DNA of 64,000 nucleotides from a candidate division FCPU426 bacterium (GTDB lineage: Bacteria; Oederibacteriota; Muellerivitia; Muellerivitales; Muellerivitaceae): assembly GCA_027452205.1 (NCBI GenBank), contig DAIDGV010000012.1, positions 124,001 to 188,000 of the forward strand, given 5' to 3'. A program made the translations under genes and the position numbers. Below, piece by piece: positions 44,612-53,330 of this stretch; position 1 is the stretch's first letter; the number at the start of each line of letters is the position of its first letter. The notes beneath the pieces are model-generated. The model saw nothing but the letters and a program-made list of their open reading frames with translations. It ran no database searches and was not told where the DNA came from.

Positions 44612-45811
44612 TTACGTCGTATATTTTCCGTTGATGTCGATATAGCCGTCGGTCAGGTCGCAGGTATAGACCGTTTCTTTGCCCTTGCCCAACCGCAGGT
44701 CCACCACGATGTTCACGTCTTTTTGTTGAAGGATGGTTTTGAGTTTCGCCCGGGACCAACCCTTGCGGGGCTGTCCGTCATAAAGCGCGTAACCGCCGAT
44801 GGCGACCTTGGCTTTGAACTCATCGACCGCAGCGCCTGAATAACCGACCGCAGTCAGGATACGGCCCCAGTTAGGGTCCGCGCCGAAGATAGCGGTTTTG
44901 ACCAAAGGTGAATGGGCAATGGCTTTCGCGGCTAAAAGAGCGTCCGCATCGTTCTTCGCGGTCTGAACGGTCACGGTCACGAACTTGGTGGCCCCTTCCC
45001 CGTCCCGGATCACGTCCTGGGCCAGGTCGAGGCAAACCGCCTTCAAAGCTTCGAGGAACACTTTATAGTCCGCGCCTACTTTCGTAATGGGCTTCGCGCC
45101 CGAGGCGCCATTGGCCAATACCACCACTGAGTCGCTGGGCGAGGTGTCGCCATCGACCGTAATGCGGTTAAAGCTCCGATTAGTCGCTTCCCGCAGGGCT
45201 TTATCCAGCAAAGGCCGGGAAATGGCTGCGTCGGTCAGGATATAGACCAGCATGGTGGCCATATTGGGATGGATCATGCCGGATCCCTTGGCGAAACCCA
45301 TCATCCAACAAGCCTTGCCGCCCACCATCAGGGGCCGGGCGCTGGTCTTGGTCACCAAGTCGGTGGTCAAAATAGCTTTAGAGAAATCCTCGCCGCCTAA
45401 GGGTGACAGGGCGGACACGCCCAGCTTCACACCCTTTTGGATCTTGGGCCGGGGTACCGGCACGCCGATGACGCCGGTCGAATGGATCAGCACTTCGTTG
45501 GCTTTTACCTTCAAGGCTTGGGCGGCCCATGTGCCCGTGTCGTCCGCGTCCTTATAACCTTGCTTACCGGTCAGGTCATTGGCGTATTTGGTGTTCACTA
45601 CGACGGCCCGCAGAGGGCCTTTGGACTTCAACAAGCGTTCGGTGCGCCGGGCCGGGGCCGACTTGACCGCGTTCTTCGTCACCATGCCCGCCCAAACGGC
45701 AGGATGGGCCGTATAGATAAAACCCATATCAAGCTTGCCCTTGGACTTGAGCCCCGCGTGGATACCCGACGCGAGAAAGCCCAGCGGCAGAGGCAGTGTG
45801 TTCTTGGCCAT
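44612..45811 (-). CDS. argJ: Bifunctional ornithine acetyltransferase / N-acetylglutamate synthase ArgJ
   Basis: About 399 residues from ATG 45811 (AAGGAA nine bases upstream; the longer frame to 45895 has no support). The autocatalytic cleavage region ILTTDLVTK holds the nucleophile Thr, and SGMIHPNMATML, ITVDGDTSPSDSV and IFGADPNWGRI are conserved. It recycles acetyl groups in arginine synthesis. No arginine operator was recognised. First gene of a 13.8-kb leftward run; divergent from a HAD phosphatase. Confidence 0.95.
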   Translation of the reverse strand: MAKNTLPLPLGFLASGIHAGLKSKGKLDMGFIYTAHPAVWAGMVTKNAVKSAPARRTERLLKSKGPLRAVVVNTKYANDLTGKQGYKDADDTGTWAAQALKVKANEVLIHSTGVIGVPVPRPKIQKGVKLGVSALSPLGGEDFSKAILTTDLVTKTSARPLMVGGKACWMMGFAKGSGMIHPNMATMLVYILTDAAISRPLLDKALREATNRSFNRITVDGDTSPSDSVVVLANGASGAKPITKVGADYKVFLEALKAVCLDLAQDVIRDGEGATKFVTVTVQTAKNDADALLAAKAIAHSPLVKTAIFGADPNWGRILTAVGYSGAAVDEFKAKVAIGGYALYDGQPRKGWSRAKLKTILQQKDVNIVVDLRLGKGKETVYTCDLTDGYIDINGKYTT

Positions 45812-45909
45812 AGAAAGTTCCTTGTTGAAGTTATGGCATTCTAGCAGGAGCCCTTCAAATTTTGGCCTCAAACGCTTAGGATGACCGCCATTCAAAACCA
45901 GGAGAACCC

Positions 45910-46563
45910 ATGAAGAGCCCCTTAAAAGTCGTCCTTTTCGATCTGGACGGCACCTTGATCGATTCCGAAAAGGATATCGCCGAGGCGGCCAATTTCACCC
46001 GCCAGCATTACGGCTTAGCCCGGGTGCCTGATTCCACCATCGCCCAATATGTGGGCAACGGGGTTTTAGTTCTTTTGGAAAAGAGCCTGGAGACCCGGGA
46101 CAAATCGAAAATATTGGAAGCCTATGAGGTCTTCAAGCAGCATTACCGGGTCCATTGCGCGGACCACACGAAGACCTTTCGGGGTACTTTTGAATTGTTG
46201 GATCATTTGAAGCATCGCGGTATCCGGATGGGTGTGGTTTCGAACAAACCGCAGGAGTTTACCGACTCCGTTTTAAATCAGCTGGGACTCATGCCTTATT
46301 TCGGCGTGGCCTTTGGCCCGGAAGCCACGGTCAACCGCAAGCCCCATCCCGAGCCTTTGCTGGTGGCCGCCGAAAAACTAGGCGCCTCCGCTTCGGAAAC
46401 TATCATGATCGGCGACTCGGTGGTCGATATCCTGGCCGCCCAGGCCGCTCCCATGCGGGTGGGCGTCCTGACCCACGGCTACGGCACCCGGGAGATGCTG
46501 GAAGCAAACCATCCGGACTGGATCGTCGATTCGCTTTTAGAACTGATCCCTTTTCTGGTCTAA
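45910..46563 (+). CDS. HAD-family phosphatase, phosphoglycolate phosphatase-like
   Basis: 217 residues with ACCAGGAGAACCC before the ATG. Motif I FDLDGTLIDS (Asp11 nucleophile, Asp13), motif II VVSNKP, motif III Lys region HRKPHPEPL and motif IV IGDSVVDILAA. The cap is the Gph type. It dephosphorylates small phosphate esters such as 2-phosphoglycolate; the exact substrate is not fixed. It converges with the Ada-like gene and overlaps its stop by four bases. Confidence 0.88.
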   Translation: MKSPLKVVLFDLDGTLIDSEKDIAEAANFTRQHYGLARVPDSTIAQYVGNGVLVLLEKSLETRDKSKILEAYEVFKQHYRVHCADHTKTFRGTFELLDHLKHRGIRMGVVSNKPQEFTDSVLNQLGLMPYFGVAFGPEATVNRKPHPEPLLVAAEKLGASASETIMIGDSVVDILAAQAAPMRVGVLTHGYGTREMLEANHPDWIVDSLLELIPFLV

Positions 46564-47384
46564 CCCTTCGCTTCTTCCCAACCCAATAGCGCCTTCTTTC
46601 GCGCCGAGCCCCATCGATAGTCCCCTAAAACGCCGCTTTCACGGATGACCCGGTGACAGGGGATAAGATAAGCCACTTTGTTCTGCCCCACCGCGCTGCC
46701 CACCGCCCGGGAGGCTTTTGGTTTCCGGATCCTCCGGGCCAGGTCTTGGTAGGAGCAGACCGAACCTTGTGGGACCTTGAGTAGGGCTTCCCAAACCTTG
46801 AGCTGGAAATCAGTCCCCTTCATCAGCACTTTCACCTTGGACCTTTTACCGGAGAAAATTGACCGGATAGCGCCCGAAGTGCGGACCTGATCTTGAACCC
46901 ATTGAGCCCGGGGCCAGGATAGTTTCAATTCTTTTAGCGCGGCCAAAGCCGGACGCGCATCCAAAAAAGAAAGCCCGCACACCCCGCGGGCCGTCATGGC
47001 GATCAAAGCTTCCCCAAAAAGCGTTGGATGGATACCCCAAAGAATCCGCAGCCCCGCTCCGCCGTTCTTATATTCACCCGGCGTCATGGCCTCGACCGAC
47101 ACCATCAGGTCGTGCAACCGTCCCGGCCCCGAAAGCCCGGCCTCGTAAGCCGTTTCCAGCACCGAGCGGGATCGGGCCAACCTCTCTTTCGCGTGCTGGG
47201 CCGTCAGATAACCCAGGAATTGCTTGGGCGTCACTCCCGCCCAGCGTTTAAACAACTTTTGGAAATGGAAAGGGCTCAGCCCAGCCGTTTGGGCAAGTTT
47301 TTCCAGGGTCGGTTGTTCCTGGAAATGCTTTTCCAAATAACCGATGGCCTTTTCGACACGGTCGTAATCTTGCGAAGGTTTCAT
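46560..47384 (-). CDS. Ada-like protein: AraC DNA-binding plus methyltransferase
   Basis: 274 residues from ATG 47384; the longer frame starting at 47420 is less likely. N-terminal AraC-type helix-turn-helix pair (about 10-105, LEKLAQTAGLSPFHFQKLFKRW), then a C-terminal O6-alkylguanine-DNA methyltransferase with VPQGSVCSYQDLARRI and the active site LIPCHRVI (Cys243). The N-terminal zinc phosphotriester-repair domain of E. coli Ada is absent, so it cannot be activated in the classic way. It repairs alkylated guanine and may regulate. Confidence 0.93.
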   Translation of the reverse strand: MKPSQDYDRVEKAIGYLEKHFQEQPTLEKLAQTAGLSPFHFQKLFKRWAGVTPKQFLGYLTAQHAKERLARSRSVLETAYEAGLSGPGRLHDLMVSVEAMTPGEYKNGGAGLRILWGIHPTLFGEALIAMTARGVCGLSFLDARPALAALKELKLSWPRAQWVQDQVRTSGAIRSIFSGKRSKVKVLMKGTDFQLKVWEALLKVPQGSVCSYQDLARRIRKPKASRAVGSAVGQNKVAYLIPCHRVIRESGVLGDYRWGSARKKALLGWEEAKG

Positions 47385-47471
47385 GGACCAACTATAAGCA
47401 GGAGCAAAAGAGCTAACCACCCGATTCTTGCGGTGGGATCAAAACCACTTCAAAGGTATATTTTCAGGGAT

Positions 47472-48488
47472 TTAGAGGACTGGATAGAACCAGAAAATCA
47501 GGCCGACCAGGGCGATGAAAGTTCCGCTGATGACCTCGCCGTAACGTTCCAAGGCCCCAAATTTCATTTTCTGAAGTCCCTGAGTTGAGTAAACACACAA
47601 GACCACATAGGTCACGATAGTGCTCAAGGCAAAGACCAGGGACATGACCAAAATGAGCCCTACCCCATATTTACCCGCCGCGAAAAAAGCCGGGATACCT
47701 TCCACCATCGGCGAAGAACCCAGGATCAATAAAAGCGCCGTTCGTTGGTTGGTTTTGGGGGCATGATCATGGGAATGTCCGTGGGAATGCTCTTCGTGTC
47801 CATGACCTTCGTGGGAATGTTCATGTTCCTTGAATTCGACTTCATAACTGTGGGAGTGATGGGCGTGGGAGACCGTTATCCGGACCTTGAATTGATGGGG
47901 TTCCGGGATCGGATCGATAGATTGCAGGTACCTGCCCTTGTTCTCGAACTTGAACGATTGTTTTTTTCCGTCGTCACGGATCGTTTCTAACTGGACCCGG
48001 TCTACCGGTATGCCGGTCAGCCGAAAATGAGGCGGCATACCCTGTTCATAAATGGATAACTCAAAAAGGCCGTCATCGGTCCTAACTTGGTGGAATTCAG
48101 GACCATGGATCTCACCCGCCGCCGTATCCATGAAAGTATGCTCGTGATGATGGTGGTGTCCATGGCCGCCTCCCCGCGTTTCCAGCCAAGAGGCAATCGC
48201 GATCCAAAGACCGAAACCGATCAAAGCGACGCTGGAAGCCAGGTCGACCAGATGACCAAAATGCGTCGCCACCGCAACACCCGCGAACCAAACCACCAAA
48301 GCGATCGCCAGGGTCGAAAGGACATGTCCCGTACCCGCTTTAATCGCCGCGCTGATCGTTTCAGTTTTGCTCCACTTTCTTTGTCGGGCGATCAAGGCGA
48401 TCGGGACCCAGTGATCCGGCACGATGGTATGAAGGACACCGACGACCGTCACGGCACTGATCAACAAAAAGGGCGCGCTAAAATTCAT
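47472..48488 (-). CDS. NicO/RcnA-type Ni/Co efflux permease with embedded beta-domain
   Basis: 338 residues. Helices at about 7-25, 50-72, 84-101, then three more at about 250-335. The first carries HTIVPDHW, resembling the HxxxxDH signature of NicO/UreH proteins. Between helices 3 and 4 lies a ~145-residue insert: a His run (HGHHHHHEHT, 109-118), a beta-rich domain (about 135-220, with FELSIYEQGMPPHFRL) like those in some metal efflux adaptors, and a second His-rich stretch (222-242). Encoded 24 bases downstream of a porin and an RcnR-like regulator gene, so nickel/cobalt export is inferred. Confidence 0.82.
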   Translation of the reverse strand: MNFSAPFLLISAVTVVGVLHTIVPDHWVPIALIARQRKWSKTETISAAIKAGTGHVLSTLAIALVVWFAGVAVATHFGHLVDLASSVALIGFGLWIAIASWLETRGGGHGHHHHHEHTFMDTAAGEIHGPEFHQVRTDDGLFELSIYEQGMPPHFRLTGIPVDRVQLETIRDDGKKQSFKFENKGRYLQSIDPIPEPHQFKVRITVSHAHHSHSYEVEFKEHEHSHEGHGHEEHSHGHSHDHAPKTNQRTALLLILGSSPMVEGIPAFFAAGKYGVGLILVMSLVFALSTIVTYVVLCVYSTQGLQKMKFGALERYGEVISGTFIALVGLIFWFYPVL

Positions 48489-48512
48489 TCATTTTCCTTT
48501 TGTTCGATTTAG

Positions 48513-49847
48513 TTATATTTCCAAGTGAGCCCGGCCCGAGACGATACCCACCGGTCCGCGAGCCTGATTATAGGCTGGATTCTGGATTCCCTGAAAGTCC
48601 AGGGTCAAACCCAACACCTTGAAAGGTTTATAGAGGTAATAGACTTCGAATAATTCTTCCGGCCCATAATTCAAGGCCCCGTCCCCGATATTGAAATCGG
48701 TCCCGCCCGCCTCTAAGTAGGCTTGATGCACGCTGGAAATCCCGCTGGCGGCGATCCCCAAACCCACCACATCATCAGGCCGTCCCCAACGATTACCTTT
48801 TAAAGCGGTTCCAAACGAGACATTCTGGTCCACCGCCACGAATTCCCAGGTCTCGGTGGTGCCGTCATTCCATCCGGCCCGGGCGAAAAAGCCCAGGTCA
48901 TCCCCGGCGGCCTGTTCCCATCCCAGTCCGAACCCTATCTTTTGCTCATAAGTACGGGTTGAAACTACGTTCGGATTCACCGGGGATTGGTTTAGCGCGG
49001 TTTGATAGTTACCCATGTTCGCTTGGTTGATGTAGCCCAGCAAACGCAGCTTGCCCGCGTTGTTATCCGCGCCATAGCGCCACTCGAATTCCATGTTCTC
49101 CGAATGGGCTTGGCCGATGTTCCAGTCATAATCCGGGCCATTGGCCACCGTGGAAACCAGCACCTCCGCGCCCCGCAGGGCCCAGGTCTTTTGGTTCAAT
49201 TCGGCCACCACACCCATGGTATAACCATGGGTATCCGCCGCGAAATCCCAGGCCAAATTGTCCACAAAGGTCAGGTTGATGAACTGGGTCCGGGCATCAT
49301 GGGCGTAAGCGTTATTATCAAAATAATCATTCAGGGCGAACTTGCCGGCGGTCAGGGTCAGGCGGGAAATATCCATCTTGGCGGCCACTTGGTTCTGGTC
49401 ATCGTCGATCTTCTCTTGCTCGCCGCCCAACCCCAGGACCTGTTGGAAATAGAACCGCGCGGTGTTGTAGGTCAGGCTGGCGCTGCCCACCTTGGAGATC
49501 TCGCCGTTAGAAAAATCGCCCAAGCCATTCACGCCGCTCAAGCCCGTACCCGCCGGGACTTCCGGGTCATAATAAACAAATCCACCGTCCCAGATCTTGG
49601 CGCCCAGGAAAAGGGTGGCCGTGAAAGAAGTCGCTATCTCCGGATTATTGCTCAGGCTGAAGGCTCCCGAGTAGGCAGCTGGGAAAGACCCGTGATATTG
49701 GGGAATGACGGTCGATTGAAAATGGTAGGTCCAAAGAGCCGGAACGAAGTCAACTGCCGACTCATCGGCCCGGGCCGAAACGCCGGAAAGCGCCAGCGCC
49801 ACCAAAAGGATCGCCTGACCGCCCTTTTTGAATAAGCTTAATTCCAT
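48513..49847 (-). CDS. OprB-like outer-membrane porin in the efflux cassette
   Basis: 444 residues. Signal peptide at 1-26 (VSARA-D), then a 16-18-strand pattern of alternating residues, with early block FHFQSTVIPQYHGSF (as YHFQSTVIPQYHGSFPAAYSG) matching carbohydrate-selective porins of the OprB type. Ends in a terminal strand GRAHLEI. It lies 10 bases after the regulator and 24 bases before the permease, so it may let metal or a metal complex leave the cell. Family assignment is fairly secure, role in metal export is inference. Confidence 0.8.
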   Translation of the reverse strand: MELSLFKKGGQAILLVALALSGVSARADESAVDFVPALWTYHFQSTVIPQYHGSFPAAYSGAFSLSNNPEIATSFTATLFLGAKIWDGGFVYYDPEVPAGTGLSGVNGLGDFSNGEISKVGSASLTYNTARFYFQQVLGLGGEQEKIDDDQNQVAAKMDISRLTLTAGKFALNDYFDNNAYAHDARTQFINLTFVDNLAWDFAADTHGYTMGVVAELNQKTWALRGAEVLVSTVANGPDYDWNIGQAHSENMEFEWRYGADNNAGKLRLLGYINQANMGNYQTALNQSPVNPNVVSTRTYEQKIGFGLGWEQAAGDDLGFFARAGWNDGTTETWEFVAVDQNVSFGTALKGNRWGRPDDVVGLGIAASGISSVHQAYLEAGGTDFNIGDGALNYGPEELFEVYYLYKPFKVLGLTLDFQGIQNPAYNQARGPVGIVSGRAHLEI

Positions 49848-49857
49848 AACTGTCCCC

Positions 49858-50133
49858 TTATTTCAGGTAAGTGCTGACGATCTCCATTAATTGCGCGGCG
49901 GCTTCCGTTTGCGCCCGAGAAGGTTTCTTCTTCGGGTCCAAGACATGGAAATGGATATGCTCATCGATCAATTCGGCCATCAAGGAATTCAAGGCGCCGC
50001 GACAAGCGGACAAATGCTGGAGAATGTGGATACAGTCTTCGTTGTTTTGAAGATGCTTCTCGACGGCCTTCACCTGTCCTGTCAGCCTTCGGGCCCGCAA
50101 AACCAACTTTTCTTTGTCGTGAATGACGTGCAT
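49858..50133 (-). CDS. RcnR-like metal-sensing repressor (CsoR/RcnR family)
   Basis: 91 residues from ATG 50133 (GGGGGAACC upstream); the in-frame start at 50193 lies in the promoter. The four-helix dimer fold holds His2, Cys34, His59 and His63, aligning with RcnR ligands His3, Cys35, His60 and His64, the nickel/cobalt fingerprint; CsoR would have Cys-His-Cys and FrmR would have Cys-Glu. First gene of the cassette, and probably represses it: a palindromic operator sits in its promoter. Confidence 0.87.
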   Translation of the reverse strand: MHVIHDKEKLVLRARRLTGQVKAVEKHLQNNEDCIHILQHLSACRGALNSLMAELIDEHIHFHVLDPKKKPSRAQTEAAAQLMEIVSTYLK

Positions 50134-50145
50134 GGTTCCCCCGCT

Positions 50146-50168
50146 ATTATCAAGGATGCCTTGATAAT
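50146..50168. repeat. Perfect 10-base inverted repeat in rcnR-like leader
   Basis: attatcaagg-atg-ccttgataat, a perfect 10-base stem with three-base loop between the start codon and the operator. On the transcript it is a hairpin of the 5' leader and could influence translation or be a second operator half-site. Confidence 0.8.
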
Positions 50169-50190
50169 ATACCCCCAGGGGGTATGTCAA
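50164..50190 (-). promoter_or_regulatory. Promoter with embedded CsoR/RcnR-type operator
   Basis: On the minus strand: TTGACA (50190-50185), spacer 15 bases, TATTAT (50169-50164). The spacer and edge hold ATACCCCCTGGGGGTAT, a perfect 8+8 palindrome (50169-50185) of C/G tracts flanked by AT pairs, the DNA type bound by CsoR/RcnR proteins, whose genes often sit immediately downstream. Occupancy would block polymerase directly. Confidence is from the match and position; binding is not shown. Confidence 0.78.
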
Positions 50191-50240
50191 CAATCAAAAG
50201 TGTTAATTATGAATTGAATCAGTGTGAACTAAAAGACAGA

Positions 50241-50501
50241 CTAGAATTCCCGCAGGGTCTCAACCGTGCCGAATTGGGGACGGTCCTGTTTGGACAGGGC
50301 TTTGCCCTCGGGCAACTGAAGTACCGTTAATTTGATCTCTTTGAAGGGAAGGTGGATCTCTAAAGCTTCCCCTCCCGCCAGAAGGTGGGAGGGTTTCAAG
50401 GTTTTTCCCGCCAGCCACACCTTGCCCAGGTCGCATAGGTGCTTGGCGGCCATGCGGGTCTTAGTAATGCCCATCAGTTTCAAATAAAGATCGACCCGCA
50501 A
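50241..50501 (-). CDS. S4-domain RNA-binding protein (RqcP/YlmH-like)
   Basis: 86 residues, TTG start at 50501. The S4 fold: MRVDLYLKLMGITKTRMAAK then LCDLGKVWLAGKTLKPSHLL, matching heat-shock S4 proteins and RqcP, which bind rRNA or tRNA at stalled 50S subunits. Last gene in a leftward unit, eight bases after the chaperone-barrel fusion gene. Confidence 0.85.
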   Translation of the reverse strand: MRVDLYLKLMGITKTRMAAKHLCDLGKVWLAGKTLKPSHLLAGGEALEIHLPFKEIKLTVLQLPEGKALSKQDRPQFGTVETLREF

Positions 50502-50509
50502 GGTTCCGC

Positions 50510-52318
50510 CTAGTTCTTGGAGGCCTGACCGCCGCCGCCACTACTGCCGCCGCCACCGCCGCCGCTGTTATCCGGACTGATGAAGAACTTTACGCCCAGC
50601 CGCACTTGGAAACCGGAGAAATCGATCGCCCCGCTGCCGCTGGCGCCGCCCGAATTGGTCAAAGGCGAGGCTTTGAAACCGGGATTGCTGCTGGTAACAG
50701 GGGTGAAAGTAAGGAAACGATAGTCGAGACCCAGGTCCAAGGCTGAGCTTTTCTGGCCGTCCAGGATAAATTCCAACCCCGCGCCCAGTTGGCCGCCCAG
50801 GTCGGTAGCTGAAAGGCTCGTGCCGGTACCATTCAGGACCGAGATGGTCACGCTGGAATCGAGCAGCGTATAGATGCCGCCCGAAGCGTTCAAGGTGAAG
50901 TTCGTGCTCTCATCCAAGGGGATCAATAACTTGAGCCCCAGAGAAGCGCCGACCGCTGTGGAATTCCATTGTTCTACTTGGCCTGAAGCGGTTACCGACT
51001 GGGAGAATTTGCGCAGCACCTCGCCCATCACACCCACTTGCCAGGTCGGGTCCAAGGCGTAGTCCATACCGCCGAAACCCGTTAAACCGAAAGGGAGTCC
51101 TTGGGACGTGTCGGCGCCGTAATATTGGGTCAGATCCGTGGCGTCCGGTAAAAAGCCGGTGACACCGAAATAAGGCAACCAACTGCCGCCTGTGGGCAGG
51201 CTCGGATAACCCTGATTCTTCGTGTTGAACAGCTTCTCATCTTCCGCGGTCATGGTCGCCGGTGCGTTGTTGACCGGGGCAACGGTGTCCGTGGAAGCGG
51301 CTGCGGACAGGAATTCCTTCGAGGAAATGACCTTGCCATCCTCGACGATATAGGCGTCATTCTTGAGCGAGTCGATCCAGGTATTGACCGCGTTGTCCTG
51401 CATTTGCTTTTTCAGGAAGATCTTGATGTCCGCCGCGGCCGAGTCAAAATCGGCCTTCCCGCGGGAAACCACTTTGACCACGTAGATGCCATCCGTAGCG
51501 CGCACCAACCCCGTCCCCGGCGCGGGCAAAGCGAAGACCCCTTCCGCCAGTTTGGCGTCGCCGATCTCGCCGCGTGAGACGGTCCCGATATCCCCGCCAT
51601 CCGCCGCGGACCCCGGGTCCTCGGAATATTTCTTGGCCAGGGCCGCGAAATTAGCGCCTTCCTTCACTTGCTTGAGCAGGCTCCGGGCCTGGGTCTCCAC
51701 TTGCTTGACCTCGCCGGCGGTCGCCTGGGGCGAGACCCGCAGCAGGATGATGGAGAACCGGACACGGTCATAATTGTTCGGGTGCTGGTCGTAATACTTG
51801 CGCGCTTCCTCGTCGGTCACGACGACCGAGCTGGGCAGGTCCATCTGCTTTTGGCGCATCATGTGGGCGGCCTTGATCCGGCGGGTCATCTTGTCCCGGA
51901 TATCCTGTTTCAGGTCGTCCAGGGTGATACCCTCGGCCTTCAGGCTGTCGTTGAATTCTTGGTCGGTGGCGAAGTTCTTCTTCATGGATTGGACCTGGTT
52001 ATCGACCTCCCGGTCCACCTCCCCCTCTTGCAGATCTATCTTTTCACGGTCCGCTTCTTCCGCCAGCAGTACCTCGCGGATGAAAGCTTCCTCCACTTGC
52101 TTCTTGGCCGCGTCATATTCGGCGGTGCCCGGAGGGGCCATTTTGGACTGTTGGGAGGCGAAATAGGATTGGATGGCCTCCTGCAGTTCCCCTTGGGTCA
52201 TGGCGTCTTGGTCCACCACCAGGGCGATGCTATCGACGATCTTGGCCCAGGCAGGCGCGAAGGCCAGTCCCAAAGCCAGTGCCGCCGCGAAAATGAAAAA
52301 ACGTTGGTTATTGCTCAC
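50510..52318 (-). CDS. SurA-type chaperone fused to a predicted outer-membrane barrel
   Basis: 602 residues from GTG 52318 (GGAGG seven bases upstream). Order: signal peptide (1-25, AFAPAWA), SurA N-terminal helical domain (about 26-165), one parvulin rotamase domain (about 185-287, with SEDPGSAADGGDIGTVSRG), a linker with few charges (about 288-410), then a ~165-residue region of alternating residues (about 415-580) that looks like an eight-strand barrel with final strand FQVRLGVKFFI, and a Gly/Ser tail (585-602). SurA proteins escort barrels to the BAM machine; here one chaperone would be tethered to its own barrel. I do not know this fusion from other genomes. Overlaps the preceding gene by 11 bases. 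Confidence 0.85.
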   Translation of the reverse strand: MSNNQRFFIFAAALALGLAFAPAWAKIVDSIALVVDQDAMTQGELQEAIQSYFASQQSKMAPPGTAEYDAAKKQVEEAFIREVLLAEEADREKIDLQEGEVDREVDNQVQSMKKNFATDQEFNDSLKAEGITLDDLKQDIRDKMTRRIKAAHMMRQKQMDLPSSVVVTDEEARKYYDQHPNNYDRVRFSIILLRVSPQATAGEVKQVETQARSLLKQVKEGANFAALAKKYSEDPGSAADGGDIGTVSRGEIGDAKLAEGVFALPAPGTGLVRATDGIYVVKVVSRGKADFDSAAADIKIFLKKQMQDNAVNTWIDSLKNDAYIVEDGKVISSKEFLSAAASTDTVAPVNNAPATMTAEDEKLFNTKNQGYPSLPTGGSWLPYFGVTGFLPDATDLTQYYGADTSQGLPFGLTGFGGMDYALDPTWQVGVMGEVLRKFSQSVTASGQVEQWNSTAVGASLGLKLLIPLDESTNFTLNASGGIYTLLDSSVTISVLNGTGTSLSATDLGGQLGAGLEFILDGQKSSALDLGLDYRFLTFTPVTSSNPGFKASPLTNSGGASGSGAIDFSGFQVRLGVKFFISPDNSGGGGGGSSGGGGQASKN

Positions 52319-53315
52319 GATGCCCCTCCAGGGCGGCCCCAATGACCGGGGCCACATCTTGTTTCACTTTGATCTTTGCTTTCTTCTTGAGGATAAGGAC
52401 CCACTGGTCAAAAGCCTCGTCCTGGGCCCTCTTCAAAAGCTCGTCATGGATCTGGTCCTGGACCTCCGCCAAAGTTCTCATCCGGCGGGGCCGCCACTCG
52501 ATCAATTGGAACAGATGATACCCAAAATCGTCCTTCAAAGGCTTCGAAATCTCCCCGGGCTTCAATTTCGCCAGCGCCGACAGGTAGGCCGGCGGCAGGC
52601 GGTCGGTCTCCATAAAGTGCCAATCCCCACCCTGGGACGAGTCCGGTTCCTGGGAAAAGGTCTCGGCTATTTTTGAGAAACCCTCCCCCTTTTTCAAGGC
52701 GGCCATCACTTGATCGAACCGCTGCTTGCGTTGAACCACCAGGTGCCGGGCCCTCACCGCTTCGGGCATCCAATAGTCGCCCAAATGGGACCAATAGTAA
52801 TCCTCCACTTGCCGGGCCGAGACATTCGTCTTGTCGTTCACTTCCTTCTTCACTAATTTCTGGACCAGTTTTTCCTGCAGCAATTTCCGTTTCCAAGACT
52901 CGACGCTCACGCCCTGGGTGCGCAGGATGACCAGGAAATCATCGGGCATGTCCTTGAACGCGCCGCGGAAAGCATCGTCCACCTCGGCCTGGGTCAGCTT
53001 CAGGCCCAACCGGCGGGCTTCCTGCACCAGGATATGACGGTCGATGACCTGCTCGAAGAGCCGCAATTTGATGGCCCGCATTTCCCCTTCGGACACCGCG
53101 CTGTAGTAGATCTTGATGAGACGGAACTCGTTGTCGAACTCCTCCAGTGAAATAGGTTCCCCATTGACCGTCACCGCGATCTTGGAAGGCTCCACCGGCA
53201 CCGGCGACAGGTCCACCGAGGGCGTGGCGGAACAAGCCGATAAAAAAAGGCCTAACCCCGCTGTCGCGAGGAGGCCTTTTAGGTGGTTTCGGTTTAAATG
53301 ACGGACATCAAACAA
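52308..53315 (-). CDS. Peptidyl-prolyl isomerase lipoprotein (parvulin, PrsA/SurA-like)
   Basis: 335 residues, TTG start at 53315 without a clear ribosome site. Lipobox LSAC (Cys28). N-terminal SurA-like helical region, then a parvulin domain (about 185-290) with FSQEPDSSQGGDWHFMETD and a C-terminal helix. Probably anchored in the outer or inner membrane and assists barrel folding with its neighbour fusion protein. Second of three similar genes in a row. Confidence 0.87.
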   Translation of the reverse strand: MFDVRHLNRNHLKGLLATAGLGLFLSACSATPSVDLSPVPVEPSKIAVTVNGEPISLEEFDNEFRLIKIYYSAVSEGEMRAIKLRLFEQVIDRHILVQEARRLGLKLTQAEVDDAFRGAFKDMPDDFLVILRTQGVSVESWKRKLLQEKLVQKLVKKEVNDKTNVSARQVEDYYWSHLGDYWMPEAVRARHLVVQRKQRFDQVMAALKKGEGFSKIAETFSQEPDSSQGGDWHFMETDRLPPAYLSALAKLKPGEISKPLKDDFGYHLFQLIEWRPRRMRTLAEVQDQIHDELLKRAQDEAFDQWVLILKKKAKIKVKQDVAPVIGAALEGHREQ

Positions 53316-53330
53316 GCTTCACCGCTTCAA

